64,000 nucleotides of DNA, from positions 724,981-788,980 of the forward strand of contig NZ_LHVK01000003.1 in NCBI RefSeq assembly GCF_001269905.1. Reading direction: 5' to 3'. The position numbers and the translations under genes were made by a program. This document shows, one piece after another, positions 53,597 through 62,958 of the stretch. Positions within the stretch are counted from its first letter, which is position 1. Each line of letters begins with the position of its first letter. Origin of the DNA: Pseudomonas corrugata (GTDB taxonomy: Bacteria; Pseudomonadota; Gammaproteobacteria; Pseudomonadales; Pseudomonadaceae). Below the pieces are notes generated by a model, which made no database searches, was not told the DNA's origin, and saw only the letters and a list, made by a program, of their open reading frames with translations.

Positions 53597-54673
53597 ATGG
53601 CAGATCTATACGAAAACCCGATGGGCCTGATGGGCTTTGAATTTATCGAATTCGCATCCCCTACACCCAATACCCTGGAGCCGATCTTCGAGATCATGGG
53701 CTTCACCAAAGTCGCCACGCACCGTTCCAAGGACGTGCACCTGTATCGCCAGGGCGCGATCAACCTGATCCTCAATAACGAACCCCACAGCGTGGCCTCG
53801 TACTTTGCGGCCGAGCACGGTCCTTCTGTCTGTGGCATGGCGTTCCGGGTCAAGGATTCTCAGTTGGCCTACAGGCGTGCCCTGGAACTCGGTGCCCAGC
53901 CGATCCACATCGAAACCGGACCGATGGAACTGAACCTGCCGGCGATCAAGGGCATTGGTGGCGCGCCGCTGTACCTGATCGACCGTTTTGGCGAAGGCAG
54001 CTCGATCTATGACATCGACTTCGTGTTCCTCGAAGGCGTCGACCGCCATCCGGTGGGCGCGGGCCTGAAGATCATCGATCACCTGACCCATAACGTGTAT
54101 CGCGGCCGCATGGCCTACTGGGCCGGTTTCTACGAGAAGCTGTTCAATTTCCGCGAGATCCGCTACTTCGACATCAAGGGCGAATACACCGGCCTGACAT
54201 CCAAGGCCATGACCGCCCCGGACGGCATGATCCGTATCCCTTTGAACGAAGAATCATCCAAAGGCGCCGGACAGATCGAAGAATTCCTGATGCAATTCAA
54301 CGGCGAAGGCATCCAGCATGTGGCGTTCCTCACCGACGACCTGGTCAAGACCTGGGACGCGCTGAAAAAGATCGGCATGCGCTTCATGACCGCGCCGCCG
54401 GACACCTACTACGAAATGCTCGAAGGCCGTTTGCCGAACCACGGCGAGCCGGTGGACGAACTGCAATCGCGGGGCATTCTGCTGGACGGCTCTTCCAACC
54501 CGGACGACAAGCGCCTGCTGCTGCAGATATTCTCGGAAACCCTGATGGGACCGGTGTTCTTCGAATTCATCCAGCGCAAGGGCGACGATGGCTTCGGCGA
54601 AGGCAACTTCAAGGCGCTGTTCGAGTCCATCGAGCGTGACCAGGTGCGGCGTGGGGTGTTGGCGACCGAGTAA
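53597..54673 (+). CDS. hpd: 4-hydroxyphenylpyruvate dioxygenase
   Basis: A 358-aa Fe(II) enzyme converting 4-hydroxyphenylpyruvate to homogentisate in tyrosine degradation (and in pyomelanin formation if blocked downstream). Iron ligands are His162 ([13 protein letters not shown]), His241 ([13 protein letters not shown]) and the Glu in [20 protein letters not shown]. Two vicinal-oxygen-chelate domains are evident. The length equals other Pseudomonas enzymes. The ATG follows a GAGGCG ribosome site. It appears as a single gene here. Confidence 0.96.
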   Translation: MADLYENPMGLMGFEFIEFASPTPNTLEPIFEIMGFTKVATHRSKDVHLYRQGAINLILNNEPHSVASYFAAEHGPSVCGMAFRVKDSQLAYRRALELGAQPIHIETGPMELNLPAIKGIGGAPLYLIDRFGEGSSIYDIDFVFLEGVDRHPVGAGLKIIDHLTHNVYRGRMAYWAGFYEKLFNFREIRYFDIKGEYTGLTSKAMTAPDGMIRIPLNEESSKGAGQIEEFLMQFNGEGIQHVAFLTDDLVKTWDALKKIGMRFMTAPPDTYYEMLEGRLPNHGEPVDELQSRGILLDGSSNPDDKRLLLQIFSETLMGPVFFEFIQRKGDDGFGEGNFKALFESIERDQVRRGVLATE

Positions 54674-54690
54674 TACCTGAAGCCCTGTAA

Positions 54691-54786
54691 CCCTGTTGGA
54701 GCGAGCCTGCTCGCGATGGCGGTGTGTCAGTCATCCATGCGTTGACTGACCGGCCACCATCGCGAGCAGGCTCGCTCCCACATGGG
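54691..54786. repeat. REPIN
   Basis: CCCTGTTGGAGCGAGCCTGC, then TCGCGAT and the inverse ATCGCGAGCAGGCTCGCTCC CACATGG, ~45 bp apart, between hpd and the RarD-like gene. Confidence 0.85.
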
Positions 54787-54799
54787 TTTGGGGTAAGCC

Positions 54800-55684
54800 T
54801 CAGGTCCGGCGCCGTTGCCGCGTCAGATGCTTGAAACCTTCGAACACCAACACCGCCACCGCCAGCCAGATGGGAATATAGGTCAGCCACTCGTTGGCCT
54901 TGATGCTTTCTCCCAACAGCAGCGCAACGCACAACAGCAAGACCGGTTCGACGTAGCTCAACAATCCGAACAGGCTGAATGGCAACAACCGGCTGGCGAC
55001 GATGTAGGTTACCAGCGCTGAGGTGCTGATCACGCCGAGCACGGGGATCAGCAGCGATAACCACGGATGTTGATCGAAAACGGCGAAACCCTGTTCACCG
55101 CTTTGCACGAACCACAAGGCCACCGGCACGATCAGGGCCATGTCCAGCCAGAGACCGCCCAGGTGGTCGGTTCGAAGGCGTTTGCGCAGGATGAAATAAA
55201 TTGGGTAGCCCACCACCACCAGCAGGGTCGCCCAGGAAAAACCGCCGGCCTGGACCAGTTCGTTGAGCACGCCGAGGGAGGCGAGGAAGACGGCGATTTT
55301 CTGGAAGTAGGACAAGCGTTCGCCAAAGAACAAGCGCCCGGTCAGGACCATCGACAGCGGCAACAGGAAATACCCCAGCGACACATCCAGGCTGTAGCCG
55401 TTGAGCGGCGCCCACATGAACAGCCATAGTTGCAATCCCATCAACGCAGAAGAAACCATCGCTCCAAGCAACAGGCGTGGCGCGGCGATCAGACGCCGGA
55501 CCAGCTCTGTGACCCGTGTCCATTCCTTTGCCATCAGCATGAACACTGTCATACAAGGCATTGTCAGCAGCATGCGCCAGCCAAAGATTTCCAGGCCGCT
55601 CAGTGGAGAGAGCAGCGAGGTGTAGTAGTACATGACGGCGAACAGCGCGGAGGCCGAAACCGATAGGACGATGCCTTTGGACAC
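54800..55684 (-). CDS. RarD/EamA-family transporter
   Basis: A 294-aa inner-membrane protein with ten helices of the RarD (chloramphenicol-sensitive) branch of the EamA family: GIVLSVSASALFAVMYYYTS at the start, LQLWLFMWAPLNGYSLDVSL, GYFLLPLSMVLTGRLFFGER and GLLSYVEPVLLLCVALLLGE. No ATG fits the family start; GTG 55684 (MSKGIVLSVSAS) does, with GAGAA upstream. The longer ATG frame would run through the REP repeat. Confidence 0.84.
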   Translation of the reverse strand: MSKGIVLSVSASALFAVMYYYTSLLSPLSGLEIFGWRMLLTMPCMTVFMLMAKEWTRVTELVRRLIAAPRLLLGAMVSSALMGLQLWLFMWAPLNGYSLDVSLGYFLLPLSMVLTGRLFFGERLSYFQKIAVFLASLGVLNELVQAGGFSWATLLVVVGYPIYFILRKRLRTDHLGGLWLDMALIVPVALWFVQSGEQGFAVFDQHPWLSLLIPVLGVISTSALVTYIVASRLLPFSLFGLLSYVEPVLLLCVALLLGESIKANEWLTYIPIWLAVAVLVFEGFKHLTRQRRRT

Positions 55685-55730
55685 GATAATTCTCTGGGAA
55701 ATGAAACAGCACCTGAACAATGAGCACAAC

Positions 55731-55812
55731 GCTGTGGGAGCAAGGCTTGCCCGCGACGAAGGCACCTGGGAACCGAGGCGCCTTCGTCGCGGGCAAGCCT
55801 TGCTCCCACAGC
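55731..55812. repeat. Perfect REPIN palindrome
   Basis: GCTGTGGGAGCAAGGCTTGC, CCGCGACGAAGGC and its exact inverse GCCTTCGTCGCGG, GCAAGCCTTGCTCCCACAGC, ~15 bp apart. It is the most perfect arm pair in the window (33 bp). Confidence 0.9.
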
Positions 55813-55850
55813 CCGGCACACCACAATGAGGTTCGCTGTACGCAGTGGTT

Positions 55851-56864
55851 TTATGACGTCCGCGGCACGCGCCCCGGCACGAAATGCCCCACGTCGTTGA
55901 ACCCCGGTGTCGACGCATGCCCCGGCGTCACCAGCGAATCGATGAAGGCTTCGTCCTCGGCGGTGATCGTCACGGCTTGCGCCTTGGTGTAGCCATCCCA
56001 CTGTTCCTCGGTGCGCGGCCCGACGATGGCTGAGGTGACGGCGCGGTTGTTCAGCACCCAGGCGATGGCGAACTCGACGATACCCACGCCCCGTTCCCGG
56101 GTGTACTGCTGGATCTGCTGGGCAATGCGCAGGGACTCGACCCGCCATTCGGTTTCCAGGATGCGTTTGTCCTGGCGGCCGGCGCGGCTGTTGGCGTCCG
56201 GCGCTACGTCCGGCGCATATTTGCCGCTGAGCACGCCCCGGGCGAGAGGGCTGAAGGGCACCACGCCAAGGCCATAGTTCTGCGCGGCGGTGATCTGCTC
56301 GGTTTCTGCCTGGCGGTTGACGATGTTGTACAGCGGCTGGCTGATCACCGGACGGTCGATGCCCAGGCTGTCGGCGATGCGGATCACTTCGGCGATGCGC
56401 CAGCCACGGTAGTTCGACAGGCCCCAATAGCGGATTTTGCCTTGGCGGATCAGGTCGCCGATGGCCGACACGGTGACGTGCAGCGGTGTGTTGTGGTCTT
56501 CGCGGTGCAGGTAGTAGATGTCCAGGTAATCGGTGCCCAGACGGGTGAGGCTGGCCTCGATGCCATTGAACAGGTGCTTGCGGCTCAGGCCGCTGCGGTT
56601 GGGCACGCCGTCCGCCGGGCCGAAGCCGACCTTGGTGGCGAGCACCCACTCCTGGCGTCGATTGGCAATCGCCTCGCCGACGATTTCTTCGGAGCGTCCG
56701 TTGGTGTAGACGTCCGCCGTGTCGATGAAGTTGATGCCCTGGTCCCAGGCCTTGTCGATGATCCGCAGCGAATCCTCGGTGCTGGTCTGTTCGCCGAACA
56801 TCATGGTGCCCAGGGTCAATGTCGAGACTTGTAACCCGGAGTGGCCCAGTGTGCGGTAGCTCAT
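55851..56864 (-). CDS. Aldo/keto reductase
   Basis: A 337-aa NADPH-dependent oxidoreductase. Tetrad elements: Asp/Tyr in FIDTADVYTNGRSEEIVGEA, Lys in VLATKVGFGPADG and His in LDIYYLHREDHNTPLH. The cofactor site is in IVGPRTEEQWDGYTKAQAV. It probably reduces aldehydes or ketones. The start MSYRTLGHSGLQVSTL is canonical, with AAGGAAC before the ATG. It is divergent from the glycerate kinase gene. Confidence 0.9.
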   Translation of the reverse strand: MSYRTLGHSGLQVSTLTLGTMMFGEQTSTEDSLRIIDKAWDQGINFIDTADVYTNGRSEEIVGEAIANRRQEWVLATKVGFGPADGVPNRSGLSRKHLFNGIEASLTRLGTDYLDIYYLHREDHNTPLHVTVSAIGDLIRQGKIRYWGLSNYRGWRIAEVIRIADSLGIDRPVISQPLYNIVNRQAETEQITAAQNYGLGVVPFSPLARGVLSGKYAPDVAPDANSRAGRQDKRILETEWRVESLRIAQQIQQYTRERGVGIVEFAIAWVLNNRAVTSAIVGPRTEEQWDGYTKAQAVTITAEDEAFIDSLVTPGHASTPGFNDVGHFVPGRVPRTS

Positions 56865-57081
56865 GACAAGTTCCTTTTTATCGATGGGAAAGGCTCAATC
56901 AAACCCCAGAACGACTGTATGGATCAAACACATTTATCAAACACCCGTGAACCCCCGTGGGAGCGAGCAGGGCTCAGGGTGTCAGGCTTTCAATGTGGGG
57001 AGAACGCGCAACGCCGGCACACTGGTGCGGACAATCACCGCCACCAGCAGGTATAACGCCGTATCGGAACCGGAGACCCAA

Positions 57082-58218
57082 ATGAAAATAATCATCGCCC
57101 CCGACTCGTTCAAGGACAGCCTCAGCGCCCAGGGCGTAGCCGATGCCATCGCCGCCGGACTCGGCGAGGTCTGGCCGGATGCGCAACTGATCAAATGCCC
57201 GATGGCCGATGGCGGCGAGGGGACGGTGGAGTCGGTGCTGGCCGCGTGCAACGGCGAATGGCGCCATACCCGCGTCCTGGGGCCCCTGGGTGCTGCGGTC
57301 GAAGCGCGTTGGGGCTGGTTGCCCGACAGCCGCACGGCGATCATCGAAATGGCCGAGGCCAGTGGCTTGCAACTGGTGCCGCCAGGACAACGCGATGCCT
57401 GTTCCAGCAGCACCTATGGCACCGGAGAGTTGATTCGCGCGGCCCTGAATGAAGGAGCCGGGCGGGTGATTCTGGCGATCGGCGGCAGCGCCACCAACGA
57501 TGCCGGCGCGGGGGCCATGCAAGCGCTGGGCGTGGCGTTGCTGGATGAGCAGGGGCAACCTCTGCCTCCCGGCGGGCTGGCCCTGGCAAAGCTGTCGCGC
57601 ATCGACCTGGGTGGCCTGGACCCGCGCCTGGTCGGGGTGAGTGTCGAGATTGCCGCCGATGTCGACAATCCCCTGTGCGGGCCCCATGGCGCTTCAGTGA
57701 TTTTCGGTCCTCAGAAGGGCGCATCCGCACAGCAGGTGCAGCAACTTGATCAGGCCCTGGCGCACTTCGCCGGACACTGCGCCCAAGCGTTGCGCCGCGA
57801 TGTACGCGACGAACCGGGCAGTGGCGCCGCCGGTGGCCTGGGGTTCGCGGCCAAGGCATTTCTGGGGGCGCAGTTTCGCACCGGCGTGGACGTTGTCGCC
57901 CAACTGACGGGCCTGGCCGATGCGATCGAGGGCGCTGACCTGGTGATTACCGGAGAAGGCCGCTTCGACGCCCAGACCCTGCGCGGCAAGACGCCCTTTG
58001 GCGTGGCCCGCGTTGCGCGCCGTCACGGCGTACCCGTGGTGGTCATAGCCGGCACCCTGGGGGAGGGTTATCAGGCGCTGTATCAACATGGCATTGATGC
58101 AGCCTTCGCACTGGTCAGCGGGCCGATGACGCTGCAGCAGGCCTGTGCCGACGCACCATGCCTGCTGCGCGAACGAGCCCGAGACATTGCCCGGCTCTGG
58201 CTGGTCGCAGCCCGGTGA
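57082..58218 (+). CDS. Glycerate kinase (GarK/GlxK type)
   Basis: A 378-aa kinase that phosphorylates D-glycerate to 2-phosphoglycerate. Family motifs: IIAPDSFKDSLSAQGVADAI at the start, CPMADGGEGTVESVLAACNG, LAIGGSATNDAGAGAMQALG and LVITGEGRFDAQTLRGKTPF. CGGAG ~8 nt before ATG 57082 supports the start. It links glyoxylate/tartronate metabolism to glycolysis. There are no neighbours of that pathway here apart from the aldo/keto reductase. Confidence 0.92.
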   Translation: MKIIIAPDSFKDSLSAQGVADAIAAGLGEVWPDAQLIKCPMADGGEGTVESVLAACNGEWRHTRVLGPLGAAVEARWGWLPDSRTAIIEMAEASGLQLVPPGQRDACSSSTYGTGELIRAALNEGAGRVILAIGGSATNDAGAGAMQALGVALLDEQGQPLPPGGLALAKLSRIDLGGLDPRLVGVSVEIAADVDNPLCGPHGASVIFGPQKGASAQQVQQLDQALAHFAGHCAQALRRDVRDEPGSGAAGGLGFAAKAFLGAQFRTGVDVVAQLTGLADAIEGADLVITGEGRFDAQTLRGKTPFGVARVARRHGVPVVVIAGTLGEGYQALYQHGIDAAFALVSGPMTLQQACADAPCLLRERARDIARLWLVAAR

Positions 58219-58459
58219 CTCGACTGTGACCAGGGAGCCCCCGCCCTCGCCATCCCGAGATCTGTGACCCTTGAAAAATATCTGAAGGCCCAGGAGATGC
58301 TCTTGAGCTATCCCGCCAGGACCAGCTTGAGGTGGACCGCAACCTGGCGACGCGCCCCACGAACTGTCGCGCCTTACGGTGGGCTTGAATGCGATGGTGG
58401 CGCGGTTCGTGATTTGAGATAGGGTTGAGGCTGGACATTGCATCAATCAGGAGCAGTAC

Positions 58460-59731
58460 ATGCGCTATTCAGCCTTGACCCAACGCATCACCGGCGAGGG
58501 TGCCGCCGCGTGGCAGATCCACGACCGGGCGCTGGCCATGCGTGAGCAGGGCAGGGACGTGTTGTTGCTATCAGTGGGCGATCCGGATTTCGACACGCCG
58601 CGGGCCATCGTCGACGCCGCCGTGGACAGCCTGCGGGCCGGGGACACTCACTATTGCGACGTGCGCGGCCTCCACGGTCTGCGCGCTAGCATCGCGGGTC
58701 GTCATCGTCGGCGTAGCGGCCAGTCGGTCGGGGCTGAGCACGTCACGGTGCTGCCGGGCGCGCAATGCGCGGTGTATGCGGTCGCGCAATGCCTGCTCGA
58801 CCCCGGCGACGAAGTTATCCTGGCCGAGCCGATGTACGTCACCTACGAAGCGGTGTTCGGCGCCTGCGGTGCGAAAGTGATACCGGTGGCGGTATGTCCG
58901 GAGAATGCGTTCCGGGTCGAACCGGCCGATGTGGCCCGCCTGATCACCCCTCGGACTCGGGCGCTGCTGCTCAACAGCCCCAACAATCCCTCCGGGGCCA
59001 GCCTGCGCTTGCCCACCTGGCAGGCGCTGGCGCAACTGTGCATCGAGCATGACCTGTGGCTGATCAGTGACGAGGTCTACAGCGACCTGTTGTACGAAGG
59101 TGAGCACATCAGCCCGGCCAGCCTGCCGGGCATGGCCGAACGCACCGCAACCATCAACAGCCTGTCCAAATCCCACGCCATGACCGGTTGGCGCATCGGC
59201 TGGGTCATCGGCCCCGAACCCCTGGCCTCACACTTGGCGAATCTTTCGTTGTGCATGCTGTTCGGCCTGCCGGAATTCGTGCAGCGGGCGGCCCTGGTTG
59301 CGTTGGAAACGGATCTACCTGAAGTGGCTCACATGCACGCAGAGTACCGCCTGCGCCGGGACTTGGTGTGTGCTGCATTAGAGGGTTGCCCCGGCCTGAA
59401 GCCCGTATGGCCCGATGGCGGCATGTTCGTGATGGTTGATGTGCGCCAGACCGGCCTCAGTGCCCAGGCCTTTGCCGAGCGACTGTTGGACGGGTATGGC
59501 GTGTCGGTGCTGGCGGGGGAGGCGTTCGGGCCGAGTGCGGCGGGGCATATTCGGATTGGGTTGGTGGTTGACCGGGTGCAGTTGGCGGAAGCGTGTCGGC
59601 GGATTGCCTTGCACGCGGCGAATGTTACCGGCATGGCGGGTCTGAGCAATTGCGTTGATTTTCCGTCCGCCCGTAAGGAATCGACATCAGGGGATATTCC
59701 GACCAGCGGTATTTTACCCTGTCAGATATGA
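58460..59731 (+). CDS. aruH: Arginine:pyruvate transaminase-like aminotransferase
   Basis: A 423-aa fold-type I PLP enzyme. It matches the Pseudomonas AruH pattern: LLLSVGDPDFDTP, HYCDVRGLHGLR, LPGAQCAVYAVAQCLLDPGD, LLLNSPNNPSGASLR and the Schiff-base Lys237 in INSLSKSHAMTGWRIGW. AruH starts the arginine transaminase pathway by making 2-ketoarginine. The usual partner aruI is absent here. The C-terminus has ~30 extra residues (NCVDFPSARKESTSGD...) beyond the AruH end, perhaps from loss of the original stop. Confidence 0.82.
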   Translation: MRYSALTQRITGEGAAAWQIHDRALAMREQGRDVLLLSVGDPDFDTPRAIVDAAVDSLRAGDTHYCDVRGLHGLRASIAGRHRRRSGQSVGAEHVTVLPGAQCAVYAVAQCLLDPGDEVILAEPMYVTYEAVFGACGAKVIPVAVCPENAFRVEPADVARLITPRTRALLLNSPNNPSGASLRLPTWQALAQLCIEHDLWLISDEVYSDLLYEGEHISPASLPGMAERTATINSLSKSHAMTGWRIGWVIGPEPLASHLANLSLCMLFGLPEFVQRAALVALETDLPEVAHMHAEYRLRRDLVCAALEGCPGLKPVWPDGGMFVMVDVRQTGLSAQAFAERLLDGYGVSVLAGEAFGPSAAGHIRIGLVVDRVQLAEACRRIALHAANVTGMAGLSNCVDFPSARKESTSGDIPTSGILPCQI

Positions 59732-59827
59732 CAGTTGGCAGCTCTGGATGCCCGGCGCTTAATGGATTTCAACGACCGGGCCAGATGAAGCGCGCTTCAG
59801 GCGCACTTCTTCGGAGAGCATATATCC

Positions 59828-60610
59828 ATGCCACAGTTCAACGAGCAGACTAAGGCTGCACCATTGCTGATAGATGGGATAGCCAACACGGAACCTGCCC
59901 GGGTACCACGGGACGTGCTGTTTAACGGAACAACGGGAAGAGTACCGCGCCCGCTGGGTTTTCCCACGCAACCTGGCGAAGACATAAAGTTGACGGTTTA
60001 TTGGGAGCAACCTAATAAAACGGAGATTTTTCAGAGAACCTATACGTCTGCAGATAGTCAGCCAGAGTTTCCATTTCCGATAACACCTCAACAGATGAGT
60101 GTTGATGGTCAGGCAATTATTTATTATGAATGGCTGGCCGATAATCCGGACAACTCACCAAGACGTACCCTGATCATTGATCACACACTGGTGCCAACCC
60201 TTGAAGAACCAGATTTTCCAGATAGAAATCTATATGGATACCTGAACTGCTCGTCGTCGCCCCCCATTTGGGAAAAAATCAGGGTGCAGATTGGGCCCGA
60301 GTCGGTATTCGAAGAGCTCGATGAATGCGTCCTTGAATGGCAGGGCTTTGGGACACTGAATGGCGCGCCTCCGGCGTTGACACCGCTCTATGAGTTTCGA
60401 AAAATTCTGACCCGGGATGAGGCGCTCAATGGGTTCATTATGGAAATTCCTTTCGATCCCTATGTAAAACCCATGATGAATAACGATTCGGGCCGGGCTC
60501 AATACACAATTATTCGAAACAATGTACCTATTGCTAAATCCAAGGCAGAAGTTGTCAAGATTGATCGGATAATTCCCGGGCAGGACGAACCATGCGGAGG
60601 ATTTGCCTGA
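59828..60610 (+). CDS. Uncharacterised beta-rich 260-aa protein
   Basis: No recognised family. The protein (MPQFNEQTKAAPLLIDGIAN...) has no signal peptide or membrane segment, is rich in Pro, Asp and aromatic residues, and shows strand-like segments (GEDIKLTVYWEQPNKTEIFQ; AIIYYEWLADNPDNSPRRTL). It shares the words PDFPDR and a similar domain style with the larger protein 122 bp downstream, which suggests related Ig-like sandwiches. GGAGA at about -13 weakly supports the start. It probably forms one unit with 60732-62753. Confidence 0.65.
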   Translation: MPQFNEQTKAAPLLIDGIANTEPARVPRDVLFNGTTGRVPRPLGFPTQPGEDIKLTVYWEQPNKTEIFQRTYTSADSQPEFPFPITPQQMSVDGQAIIYYEWLADNPDNSPRRTLIIDHTLVPTLEEPDFPDRNLYGYLNCSSSPPIWEKIRVQIGPESVFEELDECVLEWQGFGTLNGAPPALTPLYEFRKILTRDEALNGFIMEIPFDPYVKPMMNNDSGRAQYTIIRNNVPIAKSKAEVVKIDRIIPGQDEPCGGFA

Positions 60611-60731
60611 TAAGCGTAAATGTCGAATGTTGTTGTCAGTCTCTTATAACTTTCCGAAAGCGCTAATGCTAGTGTTGACGTTGTTTGCTCGGGTGGACTG
60701 ACCCCATTTTATTTGTCATGGAGAAAGCCTG

Positions 60732-62753
60732 ATGACTGTTCAAAGCAAACTCATTGATCTTAATGGTGAACAACTGACGCGCCAGGAAGTTGCCAAGCGC
60801 TCCCGGTTGGCGGCGCGTGCCCTCAGTAATCCCTTGACTGCTCCGCCGCAGGAAGGTGCCAGCATTGATGATCAACTTGTCGATAACCTGATTCCCAAGA
60901 GCGTATTGGATTCGTCGCAAATGATTGTTCGCTTCGATAACAGCAAAATTCCTGTGCCTCACGATGGTGATGAATGGGAGCTGTATCAGCGTAAAGGAGG
61001 AGACACGGGGGCGGGAACTGAAATTGCTCAGGATGTGTTTGGTCAAGCGGTAGGGCGTCCGGCAGAGACAGAAATTCCTGTGGACACCAGCGTACTGCTG
61101 GATGATGATCCGAATGAGCCATCAACCATCTATGAATATCAATTTGTCGTCTATAAAGGGGAGGACGGGAACGGCTCTGCCACATTGTGGCTTCCTGCTG
61201 CAATCGACCGGTATGCGCCTGAGCAAGACAAGCAGACGGGTAATTTTTATAAGCCGGACTTCGCCAGGTTTACGAATCTATCGCCCGGCTCAACCATTGA
61301 TGAAGCGTGGCTGGCTAATAATACTTCACTGAATCTCACAGTTAATATTGCTTATATGTTTTACCGGCCGGATGACACGATTGAGATTTATGCGGATACT
61401 AGCTATGGTGTGCCCGGAACACCCATATACTCGGGTTCGCTTGCGTCAAATAGTATCTCTATTCCAAAGGATAATCTTCCGGTATTGGATGGGGCATATT
61501 ATCTTTGGTATAAGTTGATCGATATAGTGGGAAATGAAAGCGAGTTGTCTGATGCCGCCCGCTTCAATGTTGTTCGTCTACCGCCTCCTTCGCTCATCGA
61601 TTGTTATATTCCTCAGGGGATGAGTCCAGATGCCATTGATCTGGAAGACCGGGAGTCCGGGGTTTTTCTGGTTGTTCCTCGTGCAATCAACGGCCAGGAT
61701 GACGACAGGATTCGTCCTGTTATCAGCAATGGAGTAATTCCCCCGATTAACCTGGGAAACCAGCCGTTGGGGACGAGCTCCCAGCTTGAATTTCCTATTA
61801 CCTCCTCCAGGCTGATGGATCTTTGGGGGAGCTCCACGGTAGAGGTACCTGTCACGGTTCGATATGAGCTTGTAAGGGGGACAAGTACTCCCATTGGTTC
61901 CACCACGATACCTTCCAGTATCGACTTTAGTTATCGCGGCCCAGACAATCCCGATTTTCCCGATCGAACGAATCCGGCGATGGTGAAGGTCAAAGTCGTA
62001 GGGGCGTCTGGTGTCGATGATCATCTCAGTTCCACAGACCGTGATGCTACGGCGACCATCAGTACCACCTTGGTTGCGTCCGGTAGTACATGGACAGCAG
62101 TGGGGGACGAGATTGTCCGGCTATGGTTCAACGGCACGGAAGTACATAGCGAGCAACTGACTGCCGGGGCGCCTCCAGCGACGGTGACTTTCGATATGGA
62201 TCCCAACGTCGTGGATTACGGGCTGGGTATAGTCATTGCCTATTGGACGATCGAAGAGCTCGGTGGCCGTAACGTCATGAAATCGGAAGATACCGAGGTT
62301 CAGGTGGATCCGGTTCTGATTACAATGCCGGCACCTCAAGTGGATCTGTACGGTTCCCTGATTTCATGCAGATCATTGACACGAGGCACATGGGAGTTGC
62401 CGGTCACTGTTCCGATCGATGTTAGCTATATGCCGGCCGGTACGGTGGTGACTCTGAAGTCTCAGGGGTACGAAGATGGTACGGGCACGGGAATGGTTGG
62501 GGGGACGGACTTCACCGATACGCACAGGGTCACCGATGCAGAAGTGACTGCGGGGGTGTTTGAGCACGATATCCAGCCCTATATGACCAAAATAAGGCCA
62601 ATCCAACCGGCCCACGGTACTGGCGCTCCTAGAGGCTGGATAAAGATCTGGTACACAGTGCCCGGGGTGCCGGATCCGTCGGAAGAACTGTTCAAGGAAG
62701 TCTCGCTACTTAATAGCAGTTATAACTATTGCGAGGAGAACCCCACGCTTTAA
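60732..62753 (+). CDS. Uncharacterised 673-aa multi-domain beta protein
   Basis: A large protein without signal peptide that I cannot assign. It consists of several Ig-like/beta-sandwich segments, e.g. LTVNIAYMFYRPDDTIEIYA, YYLWYKLIDIVGNESELSDA, VPVTVRYELVRGTSTPIGST and WELPVTVPIDVSYMPAGTVV. Each has the W/Y-x-x-x-D-x-x-G-N-x-S strand pattern of invertebrate/bacterial Ig-like repeats. The N-terminus (LTRQEVAKRSRLAARALS) is helical and basic. GGAGAAAG precedes ATG 60732. Its size and partner suggest a scaffold or secreted adhesin/toxin component. Confidence 0.7.
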   Translation: MTVQSKLIDLNGEQLTRQEVAKRSRLAARALSNPLTAPPQEGASIDDQLVDNLIPKSVLDSSQMIVRFDNSKIPVPHDGDEWELYQRKGGDTGAGTEIAQDVFGQAVGRPAETEIPVDTSVLLDDDPNEPSTIYEYQFVVYKGEDGNGSATLWLPAAIDRYAPEQDKQTGNFYKPDFARFTNLSPGSTIDEAWLANNTSLNLTVNIAYMFYRPDDTIEIYADTSYGVPGTPIYSGSLASNSISIPKDNLPVLDGAYYLWYKLIDIVGNESELSDAARFNVVRLPPPSLIDCYIPQGMSPDAIDLEDRESGVFLVVPRAINGQDDDRIRPVISNGVIPPINLGNQPLGTSSQLEFPITSSRLMDLWGSSTVEVPVTVRYELVRGTSTPIGSTTIPSSIDFSYRGPDNPDFPDRTNPAMVKVKVVGASGVDDHLSSTDRDATATISTTLVASGSTWTAVGDEIVRLWFNGTEVHSEQLTAGAPPATVTFDMDPNVVDYGLGIVIAYWTIEELGGRNVMKSEDTEVQVDPVLITMPAPQVDLYGSLISCRSLTRGTWELPVTVPIDVSYMPAGTVVTLKSQGYEDGTGTGMVGGTDFTDTHRVTDAEVTAGVFEHDIQPYMTKIRPIQPAHGTGAPRGWIKIWYTVPGVPDPSEELFKEVSLLNSSYNYCEENPTL

Positions 62754-62766
62754 TCTTTGTTGTTCG

Positions 62767-62803
62767 GTATGGGGAGGGTTTTATCTCTCCCTATACCGAA
62801 ATT
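62767..62803. terminator. Hairpin after the 673-aa gene
   Basis: CGGTATGGGGA pairs with TCCCTATACCG around a TTTTATCTC loop, 13 nt after the stop. No T-run follows, so it is a weak terminator or a processing hairpin. Confidence 0.45.
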
Positions 62804-62958
62804 GATCCAATGAGGAAAAGTCCTCCCAGCCCATCGGATTACTCCTACATACCACTGTTGCATAGATCTGTAGTTTACCGGCCGTTTCGGGTGCGGGGCT
62901 TTCGTTCGTTCATGAGCTTCGTTATGCCATCGGCTGGACAAATGAGAGGTAATACTAC

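Noticed and set aside
55600..56649. A 349-codon frame overlapping the aldo/keto reductase in another frame
   Set aside because: Arg/Pro-rich translation typical of an out-of-frame reading; the reductase frame is unambiguous.
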